A stretch of 13,622 nucleotides of DNA from Zoogloeaceae bacterium (GTDB lineage: Bacteria > Pseudomonadota > Gammaproteobacteria > Burkholderiales > Rhodocyclaceae), in contig SSSX01000334.1 in the NCBI GenBank assembly GCA_015657735.1, positions 1-13,622 of the forward strand, read 5' to 3'. The notes under the pieces were generated by a model. The model searched no databases. It saw only the letters and a list, made by a program, of their open reading frames with translations, and was not told where the DNA came from. The position numbers and the translations under genes were made by a program. How positions within the stretch are numbered: the stretch's first letter is position 1; every line of letters starts with the position of its first letter. Shown piece by piece: positions 5,634 to 13,595 of the stretch.

Positions 5634-6683
5634 TCAGGCCGTCCCGACCCCGTCGCCATGCCCTTCGGCCAGGGCGACCCCGAGTCGGGACAGCGGAACC
5701 ACCAGTTCGCCGACCTTGAGGGCCTGGGCGCTGGAAGCATTGCCGTCGATCGCCCGCTTCTTGACGCCCTGCGCGATCGCCGCCAGGCGGAAGAAACTGA
5801 AAGCCAGATAAAAATTCCAGTGCGCGATTTCCGGGATGCCGCGCAGTTCGCAATAGCGGCGAACCATTTCGGCCTCGTCCGGAATACCCAGTTCGCGGCG
5901 ATTCCGCCCCATCAGGCCGGGGATGTAGCCGTCGGCCGGCAGGCGCAGGCACATGCAGAAATAGGCGAAATCGGCCAGCGGGTCGCCCAGCGTGGAAAGC
6001 TCCCAATCCAGAATGGCGATGACTTCCGGCTTTTCGGGATGGAAGATCATGTTGTCGATGCGGAAATCGCCATGCACCAGCGCCGGATGGTCGCCGGCCG
6101 CCGGACAATTGGCCGGCAGCCACTCGATCAGGGTTTCCATCGCTTCCAGCCGTTCGGTTTCAGCCGCCCGGTACTGCTTGGTCCACACCCCGATCTGGCG
6201 TTCGAAATAGTTGCCGGGGCGACCGTAATCGCCCAGCCCGACGGCGGCGACATCCACATCGTGCATGGCCGCCATCGAACGCAGGATGGCGTCGTAGTAG
6301 GTCGCCCGCTGTTCGACGGCAATCTCGGGCAAGGCGGGATCCCAGAAGATCCGCCCCGCTTCGTAGCTCATGACGTAGAACATGCTGCCGATCACCTCGC
6401 GGTCCTCGCACAGATGGAAGGCCCGCGCCACCGGCACGCCGGTATTCGCCAGCGCCGAGAGCACCCGGAATTCGCGGTCGACGGCGTGCGCCGATTTGAG
6501 AAGCTGTCCGGGCGGCTGCCGGCGCAGGACGTAATTGCCGCTGTGCGCCTTGAGCAGGAAAGTCGGGTTCGACTGTCCGCCGGCGAATTTGTCGACCGTC
6601 ATCGGCCCGCGAAATCCTTCGACATGGCCGGTCAGATAGGCCGCCAGCTTCGCCACGTCAAATTGATTGGAATCGACTTGCAT
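5634..6683 (-). CDS. APH-fold kinase, ACAD10/11 N-terminal domain-like (LvaA-like)
   Basis: This 349-residue protein has the aminoglycoside phosphotransferase/choline kinase fold. It shows the nucleotide-binding loop KFAGGQSNPTFLL (32-44), the strand YVLRRQPPG (51-59), a helix-C acidic residue in DREF (69-72), the catalytic loop VHGDFRIDNMIF (203-214, catalytic Asp206 and metal-binding Asn211), and the metal-binding AILDWELSTLGDP (223-235, Asp226). The HGDFRIDN and DWELSTLGDPLADFAY combination is characteristic of the kinase domain fused to the dehydrogenase in mammalian ACAD10/11 and of stand-alone bacterial LvaA. The established role there is ATP-dependent phosphorylation of a 4-hydroxyacyl-CoA. 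Antibiotic resistance is unlikely given the neighbours. No LvaB-like small partner gene is present in the operon. Start ATG at 6681-6683 is preceded by AAAAGGA. It begins 21 bases after the phosphatase-like gene. Confidence 0.88.
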   Translation of the reverse strand: MQVDSNQFDVAKLAAYLTGHVEGFRGPMTVDKFAGGQSNPTFLLKAHSGNYVLRRQPPGQLLKSAHAVDREFRVLSALANTGVPVARAFHLCEDREVIGSMFYVMSYEAGRIFWDPALPEIAVEQRATYYDAILRSMAAMHDVDVAAVGLGDYGRPGNYFERQIGVWTKQYRAAETERLEAMETLIEWLPANCPAAGDHPALVHGDFRIDNMIFHPEKPEVIAILDWELSTLGDPLADFAYFCMCLRLPADGYIPGLMGRNRRELGIPDEAEMVRRYCELRGIPEIAHWNFYLAFSFFRLAAIAQGVKKRAIDGNASSAQALKVGELVVPLSRLGVALAEGHGDGVGTA

Positions 6684-6704
6684 GATCTTTGAATCCTTTT
6701 CCGA

Positions 6705-7376
6705 TTAACCGTAGGTAATTGAATTGGGGCGGGACACCAGGTCCAGGTGGGGAACGCTGTTGAAGCTGGCCAGATGAAAGGCGTCGCGGTTGAAGAAGTA
6801 CTGGCAGAAACTGGCGTTGCGCAATTGCATGTTGAGGGCGATGGCGGCACTGGCCGGTGCCTGCAAGGCCTGCCGCGCGAAAACCGCAATGGGCCCGCCC
6901 GAACTGACCACCAGCACCCGCTGGCCGCCGCAGCGGGCGATGCGCTGCCGGGCGCGGTCGACGCGCTCAACGAACTGGTTCCAGGTTTCCGGCGCCACGC
7001 CCCCCAGCCGGTCTTCCGACCACAGCTGCAGAACCTGCTTCAGGCCCCGGTAGAAAACGTGCCGGTCGCCGTGAGCCGAGGCCTTCAGACTCTCGTGTTC
7101 GCTGCCCAGCGCGGCGAAGAGTGCATGAAAATCATATTCATTCAGACCGGCATCCTCTTCGCAGGGCAGCGACCAGCCGGCACCGTCGAACAGCGCTTCG
7201 GCGGTCTGCCGGTGGCGCCGCAGCGTGCCGATGAAGACCCGGTCGAACGTCAGGCCGCGTTCGGCGAAGTACTCGCCGAGCCACAATGCCTGCTGTTCTC
7301 CGAGGCTGGAGAGCCGATCGTAGTCAGCCTCGCCGAAGGAGGCCTGACCGTGTCGCACGAGAAACAATTCCGCCAT
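6705..7376 (-). CDS. Histidine-phosphatase-superfamily protein with incomplete catalytic set
   Basis: The 223-residue protein begins with the phosphoglycerate mutase/histidine phosphatase signature VRHGQASFG (7-15, nucleophile His9). Arg54 follows in TLRRHRQTA, then the acidic GLNEYDF (78-84, Glu80). Where the family normally has VSHGG with the second catalytic His, the sequence reads VVSSGGPI, giving Ser159. It may be a weak or specialised phosphatase, or a phosphate-binding protein. In the same operon as a small-molecule kinase it could remove or handle the phosphate group; that is inference. It is the first gene of the operon: its ATG (7374-7376) has GAGG five to six bases upstream and faces the divergent LysR gene across a 126-base promoter region. 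It is not expected to be a glycolytic mutase. Confidence 0.88.
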   Translation of the reverse strand: MAELFLVRHGQASFGEADYDRLSSLGEQQALWLGEYFAERGLTFDRVFIGTLRRHRQTAEALFDGAGWSLPCEEDAGLNEYDFHALFAALGSEHESLKASAHGDRHVFYRGLKQVLQLWSEDRLGGVAPETWNQFVERVDRARQRIARCGGQRVLVVSSGGPIAVFARQALQAPASAAIALNMQLRNASFCQYFFNRDAFHLASFNSVPHLDLVSRPNSITYG

Positions 7377-7429
7377 GGCTACCTCAAAAGATTGGTTGGA
7401 TGAAGTTCAGGATAGTCGGCAACAGATCA

Positions 7430-7455
7430 TTCACAAACTTTATTATTGTTATAAT
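7430..7455 (+). promoter_or_regulatory. Candidate sigma-70 promoter for the LysR gene
   Basis: A perfect TATAAT lies at 7450-7455, in the only AT-rich patch of the window. TTCACA (7430-7435) matches five of six -35 bases, but the 14-base spacer is short. The -10 box lies about 47 bases before the LysR ATG. A minus-strand TATTAT overlaps the same patch and could serve the phosphatase-led operon, but no good -35 was found for it. Confidence 0.4.
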
Positions 7456-7456
7456 A
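7441..7456. promoter_or_regulatory. Candidate LysR operator dyad
   Basis: TATTAT-TGTT-ATAATA is a perfect 6-bp inverted repeat around 4 bases and contains a T-N11-A pair (7444 and 7456), the minimal LysR-box form. It lies in the divergent region between the LysR gene and the phosphatase-led operon and overlaps the candidate -10 box, as expected for autoregulation. AT-rich DNA gives such dyads by chance fairly often. Confidence 0.4.
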
Positions 7457-7502
7457 GACATTCATAGTAGTGATAGTTTGAGCGCTTCTCGGAGACCATC
7501 GC

Positions 7503-8408
7503 ATGCCACCCGCCAAGATCGACCTGAACCTGTTCGTCGTCTTCGAAGCGATCTACAACAAGCGCAACCTGACCCACGCCGCCGACCTGCTGTGCGTCAC
7601 CCAGCCGGCGGTCAGCAACGCCCTGGCCCGCATGCGCGGCACCTTCAACGATCCGCTCTTCGTCAGCAGCAGCCGCGGCATGATTCCCACGCCACTGGCC
7701 GAACGCATGTACAGCCAGATCGGCGAGGCCCTGCACTTGCTCAAGACGGCAGCCCGCCAGGGCGATTCCTTCGATCCGGCCACGGCGCAACAGGTCTTTC
7801 GGGTCAGCATGGCCGACCTGGCTGAAGCCTTGCTGCTCCCGGTGCTGGGGGAAACGCTGGAAAAGGAGGCGCCGGGCCTGCGCATCGAGAGCTACTACAC
7901 GTCGCGCAGCGAAATTTCCCAGGAACTGGCCACCGGCGCCGTGCATCTGGCGGTCGACGTTCCGCTGATTGACGACCCGATGCTGTTCCATGCGCCGCTA
8001 TCGGTGGACCGCTACGCCTGCCTGCTGCGCGCCGACCATCCGTTCCGCGGCGACAGCCTCGGCCTCGACGATTATCTGGCGCTCGGCCACATTCACGTAT
8101 CGAGCCGGAAACAGGGCGCCGGGCATGTCGACGCCACCCTCGCCCGGATCGGGCGCAAGCGCACCATTCAGATGCGCGTGCAGCATTATCTGGTGGCCCC
8201 GCTGATCGCCCAGCGTACCGACCTGGCGCTGACGGCGCCGATCAGTCTGCTGCGGCGCCACGAGGGCCGGATCCTCGAACTGCCGTTCGAGGTGGCGCCG
8301 CTGGAATGGCACTGCTACTGGCATCGCAGCCTGGACCAGGACCAGGCCAACCAGTGGCTGCGCGACAAGTTCATCGCCACCATGCGTTCTGCCCAGAACG
8401 GGCAGTAG
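7503..8408 (+). CDS. LysR-family transcriptional regulator
   Basis: A 301-residue LysR-type regulator. The N-terminal winged HTH (about 5-65) contains the recognition segment THAADLLCVTQPAVSNALARMR (24-45), and DPLFVSSSRGMIPTPLAE (50-67) follows. The effector-binding domain occupies about 90-300. The N terminus (KIDLNLFVVFEAIYNKRNLTHAA) and the DPLFVSSSRGM segment resemble the NahR/LinR-type branch. These are usually activators that respond to a pathway metabolite, bind T-N11-A sites and autoregulate. The ATG at 7503 has GGAGA seven bases upstream. Divergent placement from the phosphatase-kinase-SDR-SDR-dehydrogenase operon makes that operon the likely target. The beta-oxidation operon converges on its 3' end with only 23 bases between stops. 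The effector is unknown. Confidence 0.93.
   Translation: MPPAKIDLNLFVVFEAIYNKRNLTHAADLLCVTQPAVSNALARMRGTFNDPLFVSSSRGMIPTPLAERMYSQIGEALHLLKTAARQGDSFDPATAQQVFRVSMADLAEALLLPVLGETLEKEAPGLRIESYYTSRSEISQELATGAVHLAVDVPLIDDPMLFHAPLSVDRYACLLRADHPFRGDSLGLDDYLALGHIHVSSRKQGAGHVDATLARIGRKRTIQMRVQHYLVAPLIAQRTDLALTAPISLLRRHEGRILELPFEVAPLEWHCYWHRSLDQDQANQWLRDKFIATMRSAQNGQ
8389..8405. terminator. Weak hairpin at the convergent gene ends
   Basis: CTGCCC (8389-8394) and GGGCAG (8400-8405) form a 6-bp stem with a 5-base loop, ending at the LysR stop codon and lying 26 bases past the stop of the convergent dehydrogenase gene. There is no T-run on either side. A shared weak terminator is possible; chance is also possible. 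Confidence 0.22.
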
Positions 8409-8431
8409 GGCGTGATCGCGCGCAGCGTCCA

Positions 8432-10225
8432 TCAGAATTGCGCTTCGCGCATCGTCATGGCGGATTGATCCCCGGCCATCACCGTCCGCGCGTACGACTC
8501 GGCGTGGGGCAGTTCGTGGGCGCAATAGAACTGTGCGGTCAGTATTTTGGCGTCGAGAAAATCGCGGTCGGCGCCGGCTTCGCCAAGCCGGCGCGTCGCG
8601 GCCAGCGCGGCGAGGCCGGCCAGCCAGCCGAAGCAGACCGTTCCGGTGAGATGCAGGAACGGCACCGCGCCGGCCAGCACGAGGTTCATGCTGGCGGTCC
8701 CGGTCGCCAGCACCCATTCGGTCGCCGCCCGCAGTTGTCCGATCGCCTGCTCCAGCCGTTTCCCGATGGCGTTCAGGTCCGGGCTGCCGGCCTGCTGCAG
8801 ATCGGCGGCCGTCCGGTTCATCCGCCCGATCAGCAAGTGCATCGTCGAACCCTGTTCGCGCAGCACTTTGCGACCGATCAGGTCGTTGGCCTGAATGCCG
8901 GTGGTGCCTTCGTAGATGGCGGTGATCCGGGCGTCACGATAATGCTGGGCCGCCCCGGTCTCCTCGATGAAACCCATGCCACCGTGAATCTGGATGTTGA
9001 GCGAGGTCACGTCGATCGCCATTTCGGTACTGCAGGCCTTGACCACCGGGGTCAGCAGTTCGACCAGCGCAAGCTGGCTTTTCCGCACGTCCGCATCCGG
9101 ATTGCGGTGGGCCTGATCGATCATGCCGGCCACCATCAGCGACAGCGCGCGCGCCGTTTCGACCCGCGCGCGCATCGTCAGCAGCATGCGCCGCACGTCG
9201 GGGTGATGGATGATCGGCACATTGAGCGCGCCGGTCAGCGCATCGCGCCCCTGCACGCGCTCGCGGGCATAGCCCACCGCCTGCTGGTAGGCGCGCTCGG
9301 CCAGCGCGATCCCCTCGCCGCCGACCGCCAGCCGGGCTTCGTTCATCATCGTGAACATGTACGACAGCCCCTGATTCGGCTCGCCGATCAGGTAGCCGAC
9401 CGCCCCGTCCTGTTCGCCGTAGGCCATCGTGCAGGTCGGGCTCGAGCGGATGCCCATCTTGTGCTCGATCGAGATGCAGCGCACATCGTTGCGTTCGCCA
9501 AGGGTGCCGTCGGCGAAGTTCACCAGGAACTTCGGCACCAGGAACAAGGAGATGCCCCTGACGCCCGGCGGCGCATCCGGAAGCCGCGCCAGCACGAGGT
9601 GAATGATGTTTTCGGTCAGGTCATGCTCGCCGAAGGTGATGAAAATCTTCTGGCCGAACAGGCGGTACGTTCCATCGCCCTGCACTTCGGCACGCGTGCG
9701 GATGGCCGACAGATCGGAGCCGGCCTGCGATTCGGTCAGGTTCATCGTGCCCGACCATTCGCCGCTCACCATCCGCGGCAGGAACACCTGCTTGAGTTCG
9801 TCCGAGCCGTGCGCCAGCAGCGCTTCGACGGCCCCGCCGGTCAGCCCGTAGGAGCCGCAGAAGCCGTGATTGGCCGACTTGAGCATTTCCCGCACCGGCG
9901 TCGCCAGCACATACGGCAGATTCATCCCGCCATATTCGGCGGGCGGGACCAGCGAATTCCACCCCGCCGCGCACAACTGCTGGTAGGCCGCGACGAAGCC
10001 GTCCGGCATCGTCACGTTGCCATCGTCGTAGCGGACGCCCTGGGTATCGCCGACACGGTTGAGCGGCGCGAGCACCGACGCGGAAAATTTGCCAGCCTCG
10101 CTCAGAATCGACCCGGCCAGATCGGCGCTCAATTCCTCGCAACCGGGAAGGGCTGAAATCGCGTCGAAACCGGCGATTTCCTCCAGACTGAACAGCATGT
10201 CCTTGATCGGTGCCGTATAACTCAT
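8432..10225 (-). CDS. Large acyl-CoA dehydrogenase (DmdC-type, ~600 residues)
   Basis: This 597-residue FAD enzyme has an N-terminal extension beginning SYTAPIKDMLFSLEEIAGF, typical of the 3-methylmercaptopropionyl-CoA dehydrogenase (DmdC)-like group. The acyl-CoA dehydrogenase core follows (about 40-455) with MNLTESQAGSDLSAIRT (161-177), IFITFGEHDL (194-203) and IQIHGGMGFIEET (411-423). The catalytic segment ITAIYEGTTGIQANDLIGRK (434-453) carries the expected Glu439. A C-terminal helical domain (about 465-590) completes the long form. It introduces the alpha,beta double bond into an acyl-CoA and passes electrons to electron-transferring flavoprotein. Despite the family name, nothing here indicates dimethylsulfoniopropionate use; many such proteins serve general fatty acid oxidation. 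The ATG at 10223-10225 follows GGGAGA by eight bases. It begins 24 bases after the thiolase stop and is the last gene of the operon. Confidence 0.92.
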   Translation of the reverse strand: MSYTAPIKDMLFSLEEIAGFDAISALPGCEELSADLAGSILSEAGKFSASVLAPLNRVGDTQGVRYDDGNVTMPDGFVAAYQQLCAAGWNSLVPPAEYGGMNLPYVLATPVREMLKSANHGFCGSYGLTGGAVEALLAHGSDELKQVFLPRMVSGEWSGTMNLTESQAGSDLSAIRTRAEVQGDGTYRLFGQKIFITFGEHDLTENIIHLVLARLPDAPPGVRGISLFLVPKFLVNFADGTLGERNDVRCISIEHKMGIRSSPTCTMAYGEQDGAVGYLIGEPNQGLSYMFTMMNEARLAVGGEGIALAERAYQQAVGYARERVQGRDALTGALNVPIIHHPDVRRMLLTMRARVETARALSLMVAGMIDQAHRNPDADVRKSQLALVELLTPVVKACSTEMAIDVTSLNIQIHGGMGFIEETGAAQHYRDARITAIYEGTTGIQANDLIGRKVLREQGSTMHLLIGRMNRTAADLQQAGSPDLNAIGKRLEQAIGQLRAATEWVLATGTASMNLVLAGAVPFLHLTGTVCFGWLAGLAALAATRRLGEAGADRDFLDAKILTAQFYCAHELPHAESYARTVMAGDQSAMTMREAQF

Positions 10226-10249
10226 CGCCGACTCTCCCGTACGCTGCGC

Positions 10250-11434
10250 TCAGCAGACTTCGAACAGACCGGCGGCACCCATGCCGCCGCCGATGCACAT
10301 CGCGACCACGACGTACTTGACGCCGCGACGCTTGCCTTCGATCAGCGCGTGGCCGACCATGCGCGCCCCGGACATGCCGTAGGGGTGCCCGATCGAGATC
10401 GCGCCGCCATTGACGTTGTATTTCTCCGGATCGATACGCAGGAAATCCCGGCAATACAGCACCTGGCAGGCGAAGGCTTCGTTGAGCTCCCACAGGCCGA
10501 TGTCGTCGACGGTCAGGCCGTTCATGGCGAGCAGTTTGGGAATCGCGTAGATCGGGCCGATACCCATTTCCTCGGGCGCGTTGCCGGCCACGGCGATGCC
10601 GCGGTAAATGCCGAGCGGCGTCAGGTTGCGGCGTTCGGCCAGCGCGCGGTCCATGACGATGCACGCCGAGGCGCCGTCGGAAAGCTGGCTGGCATTGCCG
10701 CCGGTGATGCAGCCGCCGTCGACCACCGGCTTCAGCCCGGCCAGACTGGCCAGCGTCGTATCGACCCGGTTGCCCTCGTCTTTCGACAGGAGCACATCGC
10801 GGAAGCTGACTTCGCCGGTTTCCCGGTTCTCGACGCGCATCGTCGTCGCAATCGGAACGATTTCGGCGTCCAGGCGACCGCCGGCCTGGGCCGCCGCCGT
10901 GCGCTGCTGCGACACCAGCGCATAGGCGTCCTGCGCTTCGCGGCTGATGCCGAACTTGCGGACGACGTTCTCGGCGGTCATCAGCATCGGCATGTAGGCG
11001 GTCGGTGCCAGCCGCTCGACATTCGGATCCTTTTCGCGCGCCACCCAGTCGAAATAGGCCGCCTGCACGGCGGAAATGTTTTCCTGGCCGCCGGCCGCGA
11101 CGACCTGCATGCCGTCCACGATGATCTGCTTGGCGGCCATGCCGATCGCCATCAGGCCGGAAGCGCATTGCCGGTCCACGGTCTGCGCCGCGGCCGTCAC
11201 GGGAATGCCCGCCGCCAGGCCGGCCTGGCGCGCGATATTGAGACCGGCGGTGCCGGCACCCAGCACGGTGCCGACGATCACATCCTCGATCTCCGCCCCG
11301 TCGATGCCGGCGCGCTGCACGGCATGGCTCAGGGCGTGGCCCATCAGCGTCGGCGACTTGATGTTGTTGAGCGAACCGCGGAAGGCCCGGCCGATCGGCG
11401 TACGGGCGGTGGAAACGATGACAGCTTCTTTCAT
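10250..11434 (-). CDS. Acetyl-CoA C-acyltransferase (thiolase)
   Basis: The 394-residue protein is a complete thiolase, cleaving 3-ketoacyl-CoA with CoA to acetyl-CoA and a shortened acyl-CoA. The nucleophile is Cys90 in DRQCASGLMAIGMA. The C-terminal catalytic elements are ELNEAFACQ (316-324), ISIGHPYGMSGAR (347-359, His350) and MCIGGGMGAAGLFE (379-392, Cys380). It begins EAVIVSTARTPIGRAFRGSL, the standard N-terminal box. The family includes both degradative (FadA-type) and biosynthetic members; placement between a FadB/FadJ-type gene and an acyl-CoA dehydrogenase argues for the degradative direction. It starts at ATG 11432-11434, 34 bases after the stop of the upstream multifunctional gene, with a weak AGAG site. 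Chain-length preference is not readable. Confidence 0.94.
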   Translation of the reverse strand: MKEAVIVSTARTPIGRAFRGSLNNIKSPTLMGHALSHAVQRAGIDGAEIEDVIVGTVLGAGTAGLNIARQAGLAAGIPVTAAAQTVDRQCASGLMAIGMAAKQIIVDGMQVVAAGGQENISAVQAAYFDWVAREKDPNVERLAPTAYMPMLMTAENVVRKFGISREAQDAYALVSQQRTAAAQAGGRLDAEIVPIATTMRVENRETGEVSFRDVLLSKDEGNRVDTTLASLAGLKPVVDGGCITGGNASQLSDGASACIVMDRALAERRNLTPLGIYRGIAVAGNAPEEMGIGPIYAIPKLLAMNGLTVDDIGLWELNEAFACQVLYCRDFLRIDPEKYNVNGGAISIGHPYGMSGARMVGHALIEGKRRGVKYVVVAMCIGGGMGAAGLFEVC

Positions 11435-11468
11435 GAATGTGCTCTCTTGAATGTGGTGAAAAGTGACA

Positions 11469-13577
11469 TCAGGCGTCGGCGAAACGGTGTCCGCCGGCCG
11501 CCAGCCGGCTCAGCAGATCGGCGGCGCGCCAGTAATCGTGGCGGTCCTTGCACTGCTCAGCGTAGTGCCCGAGGCGCGCGACGACACGCGGCAGGCCGAT
11601 GACGTCGGCCGCGTGCATCGGCCCGCCCTTGACCGACGGGAAGCCGTAGCCGTTGAGCCAGACGATGTCGATGTCGCCGGCCCGGTAGGCGATGCCTTCT
11701 TCGAGAATCCGCGCGCCTTCGTTGACCAGGGGATAAAAGCAGCGCTCGAAGATTTCCTCGTCGCTGATCTCCTGGCGGCGGGCGATGCCGAAGCGGCTCG
11801 CCAGTTCGGCCATGATGCGATCCACTTCCGGATCGTGAACCGGGGTGCGACCGTCGTAGCGGTAATAGCCGGCGCCGGTCTTCTGGCCGTGGCGGCCCAG
11901 CTCGGCGAGGGTCCGGCACGGCATGCGGTAGCTCGGATCGGCCGGCAAGGTGCCTTCCTTGGCACGCTCGCCCAGCACCTTGGCGCCCACGTCGATGCCG
12001 GCCATGTCCATCATCCGGCACGGCCCCATGGCCATGCCGAAGGATTCCAGCACGCGGTCGATCTGCGACGGCGTTGCGCCCTCCATCAGCAGAAACTCGC
12101 TTTCGCGCAGATACCCCTCGAGCATGCGATTGCCGATGAAGCCGAAGCACACGCCGGAAACCACGGCCACCTTGCGGATCTTGCGGGCCAGCGCCAGCAC
12201 CGCGGCCAGCACCGCAGGCGCGGTTTCCCGGCCACGCACCACCTCGAGCAGACGCATCACGTTGGCCGGGCTGAAGAAATGCATGCCCACCACGTCGGCC
12301 GGACGCCCGCTGGCGAGCGCCAGTTCATCGACGTCGAGCGACGACGTGTTGGTGGCGATGATGGCCCCCGGCCGGCAGACCTCGCCGAGTCTGGCCAGCA
12401 CCGCCTTCTTGATGTCCATGTTCTCGAAAACCGCCTCGATCACCAGATCGCAATCGCCGAAATCGGCGTAATCGAGCGAGCCGCGGCACAGCGCCATGCG
12501 CTGATCGACTTCTTCGAGGGTCATCCGCCCCTTGCTGGCGGTTGCCTCGTAGTGCTTGCGAATGTTGGCCAGACCCCGCGCCAGCGCGTCGGCTGCGACT
12601 TCCAGCAGAACCACCGGAATGCCGGCGTTGAGGAAGTTCATGGCGATGCCACCACCCATCGTGCCGGCGCCGACGATGCCCACCCGGCCAATCGCCGGCA
12701 GCGCAAGATTCTTGTCCAGCCCGGGAATCTTGCCGGTTTCGCGTTCGGCAAAAAACGCATGGCGGAGCGCCGCCGACTGCGGCGAGTGCATGCATTCGAC
12801 GAACATCCGGCGCTCGACGGCGAGCCCCTCGGCGAACGGCAAATTGACGGCCGCCTCAACGCAGTCGACGATTTTCGCCGGCGCAAAGGCGCCGCGCGAT
12901 TTTTTCGCCAGGCCTTGGCGCGCCCCGGCGAACAGGGTCGTCAGCCCGCCGTCCGGCGCGATGGCGATCTCGCTCGTCTTCCGGCACGGCGCCTGGCGGG
13001 CAATCAGGGCGCGGGTGAAGTGCAGCGCCTGATCCAGCACATCGCCATCGACGATGGCATCGACCAGCCCCAGCCGCTGCGCCTTGTCGGCACTCACCGG
13101 CGATCCCGACAGGATGATCTCGAGCGCATCGGCGACCCCGATCAAGCGCGGCAGGCGTTGCGTGCCGCCGGCGCCGGGCAGCAGCCCGAGCGTGACCTCG
13201 GGCAGCCCGAGCCGGGTGTTCGGGGCGGCGACGCGATAGTGGCACGCCATCGCCAGTTCCAGGCCGCCGCCCAGCGTCGTCCCGTGCAAGGCGCAGACAA
13301 CCGGCTTGCCGAGGCTTTCGATGGCCGCACACACATCGTTGAGATCGCTCTCGTCGAACACCGGACTATCGAACTCGGCGATATCCGAGCCGGCCACAAA
13401 AGTGCGTCCGGCACAGGCCAGCACCACGCCGGCCACGCCGGCGTCCCCGACCAGACCGTTGAAGGCCGTCAGCAGACCCTTGCGAACGTTCACCGAAAGC
13501 GCATTGACCGGCGGGCTGTCGATCGTGACGACGGCGAGATCGCCGCGTCGGGCAACACTGACCACAGGATGATTCAC
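11469..13577 (-). CDS. FadB/FadJ-type enoyl-CoA hydratase / 3-hydroxyacyl-CoA dehydrogenase
   Basis: A 702-residue fusion catalysing two consecutive beta-oxidation steps. The N-terminal crotonase domain (about 1-190) has the oxyanion-hole segment CALHGTTLGGGLELAMA (95-111) and both expected catalytic glutamates, Glu107 and Glu127 (LGLPEVTLGLLPGAGG). The NAD-binding domain starts with VGIVGAGTMGGGIAMNFLNAG (299-319), followed by ATNTSSLDVDEL (408-419) and GMHFFSPANVMRLLEVV (431-447, catalytic His433). Two C-terminal dehydrogenase domains (about 475-580 and 605-700) complete the fold. The start is taken as GTG 13575-13577, because an AAAGGA site lies about 6 bases upstream and the resulting MNHPVVSV N terminus fits the family; an upstream TTG at 13595 would place that site inside the coding region. 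It is the first complete gene of the three-gene beta-oxidation operon in the window. Confidence 0.93.
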   Translation of the reverse strand: MNHPVVSVARRGDLAVVTIDSPPVNALSVNVRKGLLTAFNGLVGDAGVAGVVLACAGRTFVAGSDIAEFDSPVFDESDLNDVCAAIESLGKPVVCALHGTTLGGGLELAMACHYRVAAPNTRLGLPEVTLGLLPGAGGTQRLPRLIGVADALEIILSGSPVSADKAQRLGLVDAIVDGDVLDQALHFTRALIARQAPCRKTSEIAIAPDGGLTTLFAGARQGLAKKSRGAFAPAKIVDCVEAAVNLPFAEGLAVERRMFVECMHSPQSAALRHAFFAERETGKIPGLDKNLALPAIGRVGIVGAGTMGGGIAMNFLNAGIPVVLLEVAADALARGLANIRKHYEATASKGRMTLEEVDQRMALCRGSLDYADFGDCDLVIEAVFENMDIKKAVLARLGEVCRPGAIIATNTSSLDVDELALASGRPADVVGMHFFSPANVMRLLEVVRGRETAPAVLAAVLALARKIRKVAVVSGVCFGFIGNRMLEGYLRESEFLLMEGATPSQIDRVLESFGMAMGPCRMMDMAGIDVGAKVLGERAKEGTLPADPSYRMPCRTLAELGRHGQKTGAGYYRYDGRTPVHDPEVDRIMAELASRFGIARRQEISDEEIFERCFYPLVNEGARILEEGIAYRAGDIDIVWLNGYGFPSVKGGPMHAADVIGLPRVVARLGHYAEQCKDRHDYWRAADLLSRLAAGGHRFADA

Positions 13578-13595
13578 AAAAATTCCTTTCAGCAA

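Noticed and set aside
5634..6683. APH-fold gene as an antibiotic-resistance determinant
   Set aside because: The HGDFRIDN and DWELSTLGDP signature and the operon partners match the ACAD10/11-LvaA metabolic kinases. No resistance-island features are nearby.
8306..10156. 616-codon open frame on the plus strand
   Set aside because: It lies antisense to the well-supported DmdC-type dehydrogenase, overlaps the LysR 3' end, and its translation is rich in Arg, His, Gly and Ala with no family motif. It is a GC-rich shadow frame.
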